From contig NZ_FNNN01000005.1 in assembly GCF_900106755.1 (NCBI RefSeq), positions 62,001-126,000 of the forward strand: DNA of 64,000 bases. The letters are read 5' to 3'. Below the pieces are notes generated by a model. That model was given only the letters and a program-made list of their open reading frames with translations. It was not told where the DNA came from and did not search any database. The stretch is from Bacteroides faecis MAJ27. Lineage in GTDB: Bacteria; Bacteroidota; Bacteroidia; Bacteroidales; Bacteroidaceae. Positions 25,485-35,060 of this stretch are shown piece after piece. Each line of letters starts with the position of its first letter. Positions within the stretch are counted from its first letter, which is position 1. The translations under genes and the position numbers were made by a program.

Positions 25485-28400
25485 ATGAGAGCATTTATTA
25501 TCACTTTAATTTTTATCTCTGTAATTTATTCTACAACTACTTATGCCCAACAAAGAGACGTTGAACTGACCGGTATGGTCACTGATCATCAAGGTGAGCC
25601 ACTTCCCGGAGTTACCATTCGTGTCAGGAATACACAGTTCGGTACGGTAACAGATACTGACGGACGCTATCTGTTGCGTGGGCGGTGGAAAGAGGGAGAG
25701 ATAATTGTCTTTTCTTTTGTGGGAATGAAAGATGTCCGTATAAAGTATAGCGGGCAAAAAGTACAGGATGCTGCCATGCAGCAAGATACCAAGTCACTGG
25801 ATGAAGTTGTTATAGTTGCCAAATCGAATATTAATGAGCTGGATATTCGTGCAAAATCGGGCGTGGTGCAACGGGTAGATATGGAAAGGTTAAACAGCAA
25901 ACCTATGATTGACATGTCTTTGGCTTTGCAAGGAACGGTTCCCGGACTGATAGTGACAAATACGGGTGACTTGGGTTCGAAGCCCAAGATACGCATTCGT
26001 GGAAACTCATCTTTCCGTGAAGGAGACTCGGCAAACGAGCCGCTTTATGTGAAAGATGGACAAGTTATTTCGTCGGATGCTTTTATGACACTCAATCCAT
26101 CAGATATAAAGGAAATAAAAGTGCTGAAAGATGCTGTTGCCTGCGCCTTATATGGCATTAAAGCAGCTAACGGAGTGATTGAGATTACTTCCTTGCGTGG
26201 AAATCCGGACGGGAGGCTGACAACCAATTACAGTTTTAATATGGGTATTACCACCCGTGGCCGCAGAGGAGTGGAAATGATGGATACTGACGAGAAACTG
26301 GAGTTGGAGCGATTGTTACAAAATGCTTCCACCCCGGGATATCGCTACAGTGAAGATTATTATCGGAAGTATTACGCTGCCGATCCCAATCTCAATCAAA
26401 TGATAGCCGAAGGACAGTCTGTACTGGATTCTCTGAGAAATATCCATACCGACTGGTTCGATGAATTGATACACTTGAGTACTTACCAACGTCATAACCT
26501 GAGTGTAAGGGGCGGAACGGAGAATACTTCTTATTATGCATCTGTCAATTATGCCCAGCAAGGTGGACGAGTGCCGGGAAATGATACGCACCGTTTCACT
26601 GCCAGTTTGAGTCTCGACCAGAAATTGGGTCGATGGGGTTACCTTTCGGTAAGTACGAATGCAGGATATTCTGCAACGGATACTCCAAATGGTAGTGTGT
26701 ATTCACCCACGGACCTAGTTTATCAACTGAATCCTTACGAGACACCTACCAGTAAATTAATATCTTACTCCAACGAGTCGTCTGAATATACTTATAAAGA
26801 TTTGCTTAGTCAATATAACAGCAAATCGACCGATAAGCGGGGAGGAGTGAGCGGAAGTCTGAACTTGCAACCTGTCAAAGGACTGGATATTGATGCCGTG
26901 GCAGGTATTGATGTGGTACTGAATGAAGCATTGACATTAGTACCTTCCACTTCTATTCAGGAGCGTAAGAGCGGATCTCCTGTGGAAGAACTCGGTAAAC
27001 TGACGAAAGACAAGAACGTGACGACGAATGTTTCTTCCAATATACGTATTACCTACAATAAGGTGTTTGCCGACAAACATGATTTTACGGTCGGCGGCAA
27101 TATGGACTACTATATGACAGATGCTGACAATGTCTCCATTGTAGGTTACGGAGTAGGTACTCAAATGTCTCCTGCGGCTATCAATCAGTCTATATCCGGT
27201 AATCGTAAACCGTCGGTTGGATCGTTGAAAGAAAAGACTGCTCAAATGGGATTTGGATGGGTGATGGGGTATAGCTTCGATGCTACTTATGACTTTTTTG
27301 CTACGTATAAGGCGGATGCTTCTTCGATCCTTCCCAAAGACAAGCGATGGAATGCCGCGTGGGCAGTCGGTTTGGGGTGGACGGTGAGTCAGTATCCTTT
27401 CCTGAAAGATAATGAAGTAATTTCTCATCTGAACCTGAAAGCCTCTTATGGAAGAATGGCCAATCTGGCAGGTGTATCTGCTTCATCGACTATCGGAACT
27501 TTCTCTTATTCGACAAATTATTACGGCAATGCCCGTCTCTTGCAACTGCTTGCACTTTATAATACGGATTTGAAGCCGGAGCAGACGACGTCTACAGATG
27601 TCAGCCTGTCGTTCGAACTGTTTAAACGCCTGACATTAAGTGGTAATATTTATCGGAGGGAAACAAGTGATGCACTGCTGGATGTTCCTGTTCCTTTGTC
27701 CAACGGCTTTCATACCATGAAACGTAATATTGGAGTACTTCGCAATGAGGGGTACGAACTGAGTGCTTCCGTAAAGGTGCTGGATACTTCGGACTGGCGT
27801 TTGTCTTTGCGTGGTTCGCTGGCTTACAATCGCAATAAGGTAGTCGACTTATATTATTCCGACCGTCTATATACAAGTGAAGAGGAGGTTGTTCCTACTT
27901 ATGAGGTCGGAAAAGCTTACGATATTGTTTACGGGTTGAAGTCTCTCGGCATTAATCCTATCACCGGGCTTCCGGTATTTCAGGGAGCGGATGGCCGTGA
28001 AATACCGGCTACTGAAACTCCGGTGAAGGAGAATATTATAGCGTTGGGGCATGCTACTCCTCCCTATAGCGGTACATTAAATCTGAGTTTTTCATACAGG
28101 GACTTTGACTTGGATATGGACTTTTATTATGTATTCGGAGGTATCAAACGATATAACTACAGTTATGTACGTTCATCCGACACTTCGATAAAGAATGCCA
28201 TTAAAGGACAAGTACAGGATATGTGGTTCAAACGGGGAGATGAAGGTAAAAAATATCATTCACCTTATTATAGCTCGTCTGCCCTTGCTTCGTTAACGCT
28301 GTATCCTAATACGGAAACGGTGGGAAAAAGTGATTATCTCAAACTGTCTATGGTGTCGTTACGCTATCGTGTTCCACATGCTTTTCTTGAAAAGAACATC

Positions 28401-28544
28401 CGTTTTATTCAATATGCTAATGTTGCTTTTCAGGCTTCCAACCTGTTTATGATTACTCCTTATAGTGAGTCCGATCCGGAAACGGGAACACTGGCAGGAG
28501 GAATGCAACCGGTATTAACAATCAATCTAAGTTTGACTTTTTAA
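25485..28544 (+). CDS. SusC/RagA-type TonB-linked outer membrane protein
   Basis: A 1019-residue receptor. After a signal peptide there is the carboxypeptidase-like domain (GEPLPGVTIRVRNTQFGTVT, about residues 25-100), the motif DEVVIVAKSN, and the plug (MSLALQGTVPGLIVTNTGDL, KIRIRGNSSF, VLKDAVACALYGIKAANGVI). The rest is the barrel, with the last strand MQPVLTINLSLTF. SusC proteins work with a SusD lipoprotein lid to bring large ligands across the outer membrane. This locus has no glycoside hydrolase but does have a peptidase, so peptides or proteins are more likely ligands than glycans. A SusD-like gene follows 12 bp later. Confidence 0.93.
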   Translation: MRAFIITLIFISVIYSTTTYAQQRDVELTGMVTDHQGEPLPGVTIRVRNTQFGTVTDTDGRYLLRGRWKEGEIIVFSFVGMKDVRIKYSGQKVQDAAMQQDTKSLDEVVIVAKSNINELDIRAKSGVVQRVDMERLNSKPMIDMSLALQGTVPGLIVTNTGDLGSKPKIRIRGNSSFREGDSANEPLYVKDGQVISSDAFMTLNPSDIKEIKVLKDAVACALYGIKAANGVIEITSLRGNPDGRLTTNYSFNMGITTRGRRGVEMMDTDEKLELERLLQNASTPGYRYSEDYYRKYYAADPNLNQMIAEGQSVLDSLRNIHTDWFDELIHLSTYQRHNLSVRGGTENTSYYASVNYAQQGGRVPGNDTHRFTASLSLDQKLGRWGYLSVSTNAGYSATDTPNGSVYSPTDLVYQLNPYETPTSKLISYSNESSEYTYKDLLSQYNSKSTDKRGGVSGSLNLQPVKGLDIDAVAGIDVVLNEALTLVPSTSIQERKSGSPVEELGKLTKDKNVTTNVSSNIRITYNKVFADKHDFTVGGNMDYYMTDADNVSIVGYGVGTQMSPAAINQSISGNRKPSVGSLKEKTAQMGFGWVMGYSFDATYDFFATYKADASSILPKDKRWNAAWAVGLGWTVSQYPFLKDNEVISHLNLKASYGRMANLAGVSASSTIGTFSYSTNYYGNARLLQLLALYNTDLKPEQTTSTDVSLSFELFKRLTLSGNIYRRETSDALLDVPVPLSNGFHTMKRNIGVLRNEGYELSASVKVLDTSDWRLSLRGSLAYNRNKVVDLYYSDRLYTSEEEVVPTYEVGKAYDIVYGLKSLGINPITGLPVFQGADGREIPATETPVKENIIALGHATPPYSGTLNLSFSYRDFDLDMDFYYVFGGIKRYNYSYVRSSDTSIKNAIKGQVQDMWFKRGDEGKKYHSPYYSSSALASLTLYPNTETVGKSDYLKLSMVSLRYRVPHAFLEKNIRFIQYANVAFQASNLFMITPYSESDPETGTLAGGMQPVLTINLSLTF

Positions 28545-28556
28545 TTAGAGAAGTGT

Positions 28557-29987
28557 ATGATAACAATAATACATAAAATAAAAGATTGGAGTTATTTATT
28601 GGCAATATGCTGTGTAGGTACATCGTGTTCGCTTGATATTCCTTATGAGAACCAGTTTTCCGATCCGGATGCCGTCACTACTCCGGCTGCTGCCCGTGAA
28701 TTGCTGGCATCTGCTTATTCGGAACTGCCGACCCCGGAGTTTAATTTGTCTGTATTGGGAGATGATTTTGAGCCGACATATCTGATTGCTCGTAACTCTT
28801 CTTTGAGTAATCTGTATAAATGGCAGCCACAGCCGTTGGAAGACATTTCCTTATCCATGTGGCAAGAATATTATGCAACAGTAGCTATTGCCAATGCAGT
28901 ATTGGAGCGCATTGATAATGTGAGCATAACTTCGGATAAAGAAAGGCAGGAAATACGTTGTATCGTCAGTGAAGCGAAACTGTTGAAAGCCTATTGTTAT
29001 TTTAATCTGTTACGCCTTTTTGCTCCTGCTTATGCCGATGGTCCGGAGAAAGACGGTATCATTCTGAAAGATGAGTTTAAACTGGGATTCCTGAAGCGTT
29101 CGAGCATAGGGGAATGTGTTACAGCTATTCGTAACCTATTGACAGAAGCTGTAGAAGTGGAGAATAATCCTGCACAGGAATATTGGCTTTCTCAATATAG
29201 CGGGTATTATCTGCTGGCTGAATTGGAATTATATGCCGGGAATTATGAACAGGCAGAAGAGTATGCGCAAAAGGTGATTGATATTAAAGGAGGGTATGAT
29301 GTGTTGACGACAGCCGGCTATAGCAAGTTGTTTGGAAACGAAGTTTGTGATGAACGTATCTTTTCTGTTTATACCTCCGGTTCGTACTATACCGATATGA
29401 ACTACGATAGGGATAAGGGGGATTTCTTTACGCTGAACACGTCTTTGGTCCGTCTTTATTCCGAAGGAGATATTCGTTATGACGAGACCGTCTATTGGTT
29501 TGCAATGTCGGGAGAAACGGTAGGAGAGATCACTTCGTCTCCTTATTTGGGAAAATATAACAAGATGAATTGGGAGAAAAAGGAAACGCGGTATATCAAT
29601 AAATTCCGGGTGGCAGGTGCCTGCTTTATTCTTGCGGAGGCTTATTGCCGTGACGGGAAGGCGCATGATGTGCAGGCGGTGAAAGTGATGAACGAGTATC
29701 TCGCACGGCGGGGAGCGACTTTGCTGGATGAAAATCTTAGCGGTGAGGTATTGTTGAAAACTGTCCTTACGGAAAAATGGAAAGAATATGCGGGAGAAGG
29801 AGAGCGCTACTTTGACTTGAAACGTTGCCGGAAAGAAATATTGTCGGATTGGAATGTTTCCGGTTCAATGGACGGCAGACGAATACAGAAAGATGATTAT
29901 CGTTGGACATTCCCCATTCCCAGGGGAGAATATCTGTATAATGAGAATGTGTCGCAGAATGAAGGCTGGACTAAAATAGAGAATTAA
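28557..29987 (+). CDS. SusD/RagB family ligand-binding lipoprotein
   Basis: A 476-residue lipoprotein; the lipobox is near residue 24 (CCVGTSCSLDIP). The SusD fold is visible from the TPR-like helices (ARELLASAYSELPTPEF, EAKLLKAYCYFNLLRLFAPA, AQEYWLSQYSGYYLLAELEL) and the C-terminal segments WKEYAGEGERYFDLKRCR and YRWTFPIPRGEYLYNENVSQ, where family members end. It caps the SusC barrel encoded directly upstream and binds the incoming ligand at the cell surface. The ligand is not evident from the sequence. Confidence 0.93.
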   Translation: MITIIHKIKDWSYLLAICCVGTSCSLDIPYENQFSDPDAVTTPAAARELLASAYSELPTPEFNLSVLGDDFEPTYLIARNSSLSNLYKWQPQPLEDISLSMWQEYYATVAIANAVLERIDNVSITSDKERQEIRCIVSEAKLLKAYCYFNLLRLFAPAYADGPEKDGIILKDEFKLGFLKRSSIGECVTAIRNLLTEAVEVENNPAQEYWLSQYSGYYLLAELELYAGNYEQAEEYAQKVIDIKGGYDVLTTAGYSKLFGNEVCDERIFSVYTSGSYYTDMNYDRDKGDFFTLNTSLVRLYSEGDIRYDETVYWFAMSGETVGEITSSPYLGKYNKMNWEKKETRYINKFRVAGACFILAEAYCRDGKAHDVQAVKVMNEYLARRGATLLDENLSGEVLLKTVLTEKWKEYAGEGERYFDLKRCRKEILSDWNVSGSMDGRRIQKDDYRWTFPIPRGEYLYNENVSQNEGWTKIEN

Positions 29988-30024
29988 GATAGCTAATTTG
30001 AATTACAAATAAAAAGAAGAAAAA

Positions 30025-31209
30025 ATGAAGAAGTTTTATGTTTATGCAATGGGGGCTTTAATATTGCCTTTCCTTGCTTCGTGTGGAGATGACAAAGAAG
30101 ATAGCGGATATACAGGAGTGAATCAGATTTATTTGTCGGCTGAGAATCCGGTAGTAGAAGAAACGGAAGCTACGCCATTGACGGTGAATGTTGATCTGAC
30201 TAAAGCTTGTGAGCAGAACATTACGCTCAATTTCGAGATTTTGAATGATGAGAAAGAGATATTAAGGTTGGAGAGCAATCCGGTCACTATTCCGGCAGGA
30301 AGTAAATCGGCTATTTTTCAGGTAGTGTCCAACCAAAAAGAGCTATTGACGGAAGATACTTACTTTGAAATTGGTATTTCTACATTTCCTTTAGACAATA
30401 TGAAGTTGAATGCTTCGTTAAGAGTACGTGTGAAGCCTAATCCTCAGATACCTGAACTGACGGAAGCCCAGAAAATACTGATTGAAGGCTATAAGTCGAA
30501 ATATGGCATTGATCTGACCGATTGGCTGGGAGCTGTAACTTATCATACAAAAGTGGAGAGTCCTGCCAGTGATTATCTTCCTCCTTTTGCAGAGCCTTTC
30601 ACCAAAGATTTTGATGGAAAAACGATAATAACGCTGAGTGACCAGTCTACGGAAGAACTGCCGGTATTGAAGATGGTGGACGATCCGATGGGACTCACAG
30701 AATATCTGGCTTGGGTGTTGAGAAAGGAAACGATAGAAAACGATGAATTCTGGTATGGAGAATATGCAAGTCCTGCTTATGCTCAGATTATGGAATTGTT
30801 GAATTGGAATAAGGCGAACCCCGGGACTTTTACGATGTCTTTGGATGGAATAAAATTGAAAAATATTTCGGATGGAACGGCTACCGTTGATTTTCTGCCG
30901 GTGAGTGTACCTGATGTTCGTACGATTATTCCTTTTGAATATGTATTCAGCCCGTGGGAGCTCCAGAAAAAACTGATTAAAGAGGGAAATCAGATAGCTA
31001 TTGATCTGGAAGAGGCTGACGGCACAGCTAATCCGGCTCATTATTTGCAAGCGTCTGATGTTGCAATAGATGAGTTGGAGGATGGAACCTTTATGCCTCC
31101 GGTTGGGAAAATTGATTTCAAAGCGAAGAAGCTGACTTTCCAATTTGTGTTTGATCATGCGTATGCCGGAGGGTATAATCGTGCCAATGTCGTTTATGAA
31201 AAGAAATAA
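30025..31209 (+). CDS. SusE/F-position surface lipoprotein, DUF4929-like
   Basis: A 394-residue lipoprotein with lipobox LPFLASCGDDKED. An N-terminal Ig-like domain (about residues 30-135: VNQIYLSAENPVVEETEATP, ending RVRVKPNPQIPE) is followed by a larger domain with ILIEGYKSKYGIDLTDWLGA and YLAWVLRKETIENDEFWYGE. The layout recalls the DUF4929/DUF4843 lipoproteins that follow many SusCD pairs; I am not certain which. It probably helps bind the ligand at the surface. It lies 37 bp after susD, and the M16 peptidase gene starts inside its 3' end. Confidence 0.7.
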   Translation: MKKFYVYAMGALILPFLASCGDDKEDSGYTGVNQIYLSAENPVVEETEATPLTVNVDLTKACEQNITLNFEILNDEKEILRLESNPVTIPAGSKSAIFQVVSNQKELLTEDTYFEIGISTFPLDNMKLNASLRVRVKPNPQIPELTEAQKILIEGYKSKYGIDLTDWLGAVTYHTKVESPASDYLPPFAEPFTKDFDGKTIITLSDQSTEELPVLKMVDDPMGLTEYLAWVLRKETIENDEFWYGEYASPAYAQIMELLNWNKANPGTFTMSLDGIKLKNISDGTATVDFLPVSVPDVRTIIPFEYVFSPWELQKKLIKEGNQIAIDLEEADGTANPAHYLQASDVAIDELEDGTFMPPVGKIDFKAKKLTFQFVFDHAYAGGYNRANVVYEKK

Positions 31210-34069
31210 TATAAAAAAATGCTTATACATAGTGGCTATCTTCTTAGCTGCAATGTATGTCAATATACCGGTTTATTCCAATTCTCGGTCTATCCCTGTC
31301 TCTCTTCCCGCAGGGACACTGGAAGGACATCTGCCCAATGGCTTGCACTATCTGATATTGCAGAATCCTTCTCCTGTTTCCCGCGTTGAATTTCGTTTGG
31401 TGATGCGTGTTGGTTCTGTACAGGAAACCGAACAGCAGAAAGGATGTGCTCACTTCCTGGAACACGTGGCTTTCGGCGGAACCACTCATTTCCCCAAACG
31501 TTCGCTGGTAGAATACCTGGAATCTCAGGGCATGAAGTATGGGCAAGATATCAATGCTTTTACCGGTTTCGACCGTACCATCTATATGTTTGCTGTCCCT
31601 ACCGACCATCAAAAGGAAGAAGCTGTCAATCGTTCCTTACTGATCATGCGTGACTGGCTGGACGGTATTTCCATGAACCCTGAAAAGGTAGAGAATGAAA
31701 AGGGAATCATATTGGAAGAACTGCGCGGTTATGACTTGGGAGACGACTTCTATTCGCTGAAGATAGGACAGGGGATATTCGGACGGCGTATGCCGTTGGG
31801 AACAGCAGAAGATATTCGGAAAGTAACGCCACAGATACTGGAAGAGTATTATCAAAAATGGTATATCCCCTCTTTGGCTACATTAATTATTGTAGGCGAT
31901 GTGGCTCCACAGGAGATAGAAGCCCGGATCAAAGAATACTTTTCTTCATTGCCCAAACGTTCGTCAGATGATTTCCGGACTTATCCGCTGGAATATGAGA
32001 AAGGTATTCATTTATCGGAAATCCGTGACTCGTTGCAGACGAAAACAAAAGTAGAACTGATGATTCCGCATCCTTGCGTGGTAGAGCGTACGTTGGGAGA
32101 TGCAGTGCGGAAAAATATGGGAAGATTACTTGTACGTGCTATTTCCTCCCGTTTCAATGGTAGGAAGTTGAAGACGAATGTGTCAGATCAGTGGTATCTG
32201 AGCGATAAGAATCATCTGGTCCTGACGGTAGAGGGAAAAAACAGAGAAGAGCTATTGACTGCTCTCTCTGCTGCCGTAGCCGAATTGAATCATCTGATTC
32301 GGAATGGATGGGAAGAAGAGGAGTTAAGGGATATAAAAGATGATTTTTGCCGTCAAATGGCATCCGGTACCAACAATATTTCCCGTTCTTCTTCCGCTTG
32401 GTGTGACGATTTCGTTGATTATGTCATATCCGGCGACCGGTATCTGACTGACTCAATTCAGCAGACACAGCTAAAGATTGCCATGGGTGAGCTACAAGGT
32501 AACGCTCTGCAAGCATTATTGAAAGAATGGTACTCGTTTTATAAGGAAGCTTTGTTGGTAGCTTGTAGTAGTCATTCCGGCTTAGGTGCTCCGTTGACCA
32601 AAGAGGAGATTGCTGGGGCATGGTCGCATGGTGAACAAACAACCTGCTCTCCTTATACCTATGTGAGTCCCGAGAAAGAGGAAGAAACTGAAATCGCTAC
32701 TCCTCCCTGCCTTGCGGTATGTCCTCCTTTTGATGCTACTTCTATTACCCGCATTGCGGAATACCCGAAAATGAACGTCCGCGAGATAGAGCTGAAAAAT
32801 GGAATCCGCTTAATTCTCAAACCTACCCAAGAAGCAGACACATCTCTGTTTCTGACTTCTTTCGCCCCTTTCGGAACCTCGTCTTTGTCTGACGAAGAAT
32901 ATCCTCTACTGGAGGGTATGGCGGGATATATGGACATGGGGGGCATTGCGAAGGTAGAAGGAAAGATTCTCTCGGACTATCTCTCCCAGAAAGAGATTTC
33001 GCTTACGATGGCAATGGAGAACCATTGGCATGGCTTCATGGGAATGGCTCCGGTTACCGGTGCGACGGAGTTTTTTAATCTGATTTATGAAAAGATATTC
33101 GACCCCGAACTAAGACGGAATGATTTCGAAGAAATACGTCAGGGATTACTCCGGGATTACGGAAAGGAAACCGTTTTAGAAAAAATGTTGAAGCGTGCAC
33201 CGGACCGCCTCTTGTCCGCCCGTATGGATGAATTGATGGGAGCAGCTCTGCCCCGTTCTTCGCGTAAACTGTCTCTCGAACAGATGGAAGGTTTGAATCT
33301 TGATTCTATCGCGGCTTTCTACCAGAAACTCTATACACGTCCTGAAGGGACAACGTATGTCATTTGCGGCAATTTCAATTCGGACAGTGTCATGCGCCAG
33401 TTTGTATCGGTATTCGGACGTATTCCTGCTTCATCGTCTCCGTCAGAATACGCGTATCCTCCTTTTGAACTTCCTACGGCCAAGTACGTAGAAGGTTTTC
33501 CAAATGACAATGAAACGCAGACATTGTTTGACTATCTCTTCTTTGGGCATTTCGAACCTGGACTGAAAAGTACATTAACGCTGAAACTGATGCGTGATGT
33601 CATTCGCAGCCGCCTGATATCTGTTCTCCGTGAACGCGAATCGCTCGTTTACTCGCCTTACATCTCTTTAGTGTACGACGGTATCCCGTGGGGAATATTT
33701 TATTTTGATATCAATGCGTCCGCCGACAATCGTAATATGCCGGGCATAGATGTTTTATTGAAAGATATTCTGCAGAAGCTGCAACGTGAGGAAGTGGATC
33801 TGGAAGAACTGCAAACCATCAAACGTTCTTTCCGGATAGCAAAGCGTGAAGCACTGAATGAAGAAGCATCTGCCACATGGCGGTCTACACTGGTCGGACT
33901 GCTGAAAAACGGAGAATCACTTGCTGACTTCGAACGGTATGAGGAATGCCTTGACAGCATAACTCCCGCCGCTTTGCGCGAAGCATTTGAACGTTATCTG
34001 GATATCGAGAATTACGTTCTATTATATTTAAGTAAAAAACAACTGAATAATGACACAAAGAATAATTAA
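31196..34069 (+). CDS. M16 family zinc metallopeptidase, two-domain
   Basis: A 957-residue peptidase from ATG 31196; other in-frame starts exist at 31187 and 31145. The chosen start gives a normal signal sequence (KKCLYIVAIFLAAMYVNIPV). The inverted zinc motif HFLEH (about residues 86-90) lies in GCAHFLEHVAFGGTTHF, with the third ligand likely in NEKGIILEELRGYDLG. The second half repeats the fold without the metal site (ELKNGIRLILKPTQEADTSL), as in PqqL/pitrilysin-type proteins. It should cut imported or surface-bound peptides in the periplasm. It overlaps the lipoprotein gene before it by 14 bp and the ChaN-like gene after it by 20 bp, so the three are tightly coupled. Confidence 0.9.
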   Translation: MKRNNIKKCLYIVAIFLAAMYVNIPVYSNSRSIPVSLPAGTLEGHLPNGLHYLILQNPSPVSRVEFRLVMRVGSVQETEQQKGCAHFLEHVAFGGTTHFPKRSLVEYLESQGMKYGQDINAFTGFDRTIYMFAVPTDHQKEEAVNRSLLIMRDWLDGISMNPEKVENEKGIILEELRGYDLGDDFYSLKIGQGIFGRRMPLGTAEDIRKVTPQILEEYYQKWYIPSLATLIIVGDVAPQEIEARIKEYFSSLPKRSSDDFRTYPLEYEKGIHLSEIRDSLQTKTKVELMIPHPCVVERTLGDAVRKNMGRLLVRAISSRFNGRKLKTNVSDQWYLSDKNHLVLTVEGKNREELLTALSAAVAELNHLIRNGWEEEELRDIKDDFCRQMASGTNNISRSSSAWCDDFVDYVISGDRYLTDSIQQTQLKIAMGELQGNALQALLKEWYSFYKEALLVACSSHSGLGAPLTKEEIAGAWSHGEQTTCSPYTYVSPEKEEETEIATPPCLAVCPPFDATSITRIAEYPKMNVREIELKNGIRLILKPTQEADTSLFLTSFAPFGTSSLSDEEYPLLEGMAGYMDMGGIAKVEGKILSDYLSQKEISLTMAMENHWHGFMGMAPVTGATEFFNLIYEKIFDPELRRNDFEEIRQGLLRDYGKETVLEKMLKRAPDRLLSARMDELMGAALPRSSRKLSLEQMEGLNLDSIAAFYQKLYTRPEGTTYVICGNFNSDSVMRQFVSVFGRIPASSSPSEYAYPPFELPTAKYVEGFPNDNETQTLFDYLFFGHFEPGLKSTLTLKLMRDVIRSRLISVLRERESLVYSPYISLVYDGIPWGIFYFDINASADNRNMPGIDVLLKDILQKLQREEVDLEELQTIKRSFRIAKREALNEEASATWRSTLVGLLKNGESLADFERYEECLDSITPAALREAFERYLDIENYVLLYLSKKQLNNDTKNN

Positions 34070-34949
34070 TCGTGTATTATCTCTGGTATGTTTGTGTTGC
34101 TGTTTCCAGAACATCATGTATGCTCAGGAGGAAACCGGCAGACGTGCTTATACCTTATTTGATAATACCGGCAAAGAAATCACTTACGGCGAATTGATTC
34201 GGCATCTTTCCGGATATGACATTGTCTTTCTGGGAGAGATACATAATTGCCCCATAACTCATTGGCTGGAATTTGAGATCACTCGTTCGCTTTACCACCT
34301 TCATAAGAACAAACTGATGTTGGGGGCAGAAATGTTGGAAAGCGATAATCAATTGATTCTGGACGAATACATGCAGCGTAAAATTTCTTATGACCGTTTC
34401 GAAGCGGAAGCCCGTTTATGGGATAATTACAGTACAGACTATTATCCGGTTGTTTTCTTTGCCAAAGAGCATGGTATTCCGTTTATTGCTACCAATATCC
34501 CCCGTCGTTATGCCAATAGCGTGAAAAACGGAGGGCTTGAAGTGCTTGATTCTTTATCTGCCGAAGCTAAGAAGTATATAGCTCCCCTTCCTGTTCCTTT
34601 TGAATATAACGAGAAAGAAAGTGAAGCGGCATTTAGCCTGATGAATATGATGGGAGGAAAGAAAACCGGGGACAATGAGAAACTGGCTCAGGCACAAGCC
34701 GTAAAGGATGCTACCATGGGCTGGTTCATTGCCCGCAACATGAAAGATAAATTCCTGCATATCAACGGAAGTTATCATTCGGACTTTAAAAGTGGAATTA
34801 TCCCTTATCTGCTTCGTTACCGTCCCGGTACGAGTGTGGTGACAGTCACTTCCGTACGTCAGGAATCCATCAGTAAATTGGATGATGAAAATAAAGAACG
34901 TGCTGATTTCTACATTTGTGTACCAGAAGATATGGTGACCAGTTACTAA
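34050..34949 (+). CDS. ChaN family (heme-binding) protein
   Basis: A 299-residue exported protein. After the signal peptide (VLSLVCLCCCFQNIMYAQ) the ChaN domain is clear: YDIVFLGEIHNCPITHWLEF, then LMLGAEMLESDNQLILDEYM, then LWDNYSTDYYPVVFFAKEHG and HINGSYHSDFKSGIIPYLLR. Campylobacter ChaN is an iron-regulated lipoprotein that binds two heme groups as a dimer; other family members resemble EreA/TiKi-type folds, so an enzymatic role is also possible. The Cys run near residues 15-18 (CLCCC) lies inside the signal peptide, and a lipobox could be read there. It overlaps the M16 peptidase gene by 20 bp, which links peptide cleavage to heme handling. Confidence 0.88.
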   Translation: MTQRIINRVLSLVCLCCCFQNIMYAQEETGRRAYTLFDNTGKEITYGELIRHLSGYDIVFLGEIHNCPITHWLEFEITRSLYHLHKNKLMLGAEMLESDNQLILDEYMQRKISYDRFEAEARLWDNYSTDYYPVVFFAKEHGIPFIATNIPRRYANSVKNGGLEVLDSLSAEAKKYIAPLPVPFEYNEKESEAAFSLMNMMGGKKTGDNEKLAQAQAVKDATMGWFIARNMKDKFLHINGSYHSDFKSGIIPYLLRYRPGTSVVTVTSVRQESISKLDDENKERADFYICVPEDMVTSY

Positions 34950-34983
34950 AGGCGGAGCTGAATCTATATCAGTGAAAAGAATA

Positions 34984-35020
34984 AAAGTCTCTATAAAACA
35001 ACTTTATGGAGACTTTTTTT
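34984..35020 (+). terminator. Rho-independent terminator of the SusCD-M16-ChaN operon
   Basis: A 14-bp stem with one wobble (AAAGTCTCTATAAA with TTTATGGAGACTTT) at 34984-34997 and 35003-35016 is followed by a run of T to 35020. It lies 35 bp after the ChaN stop. Confidence 0.85.
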
Positions 35021-35021
35021 G

Positions 35022-35029
35022 TACCTTTG
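35022..35029 (+). promoter_or_regulatory. -7 element of the transporter gene promoter
   Basis: TACCTTTG lies 32 bp upstream of ATG 35061 and directly after the terminator of the previous operon. A clear TTG partner is not seen at the usual distance. Confidence 0.5.
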
Positions 35030-35060
35030 CGCCCTTAAAACTAACTAACCTTTTATTTTT

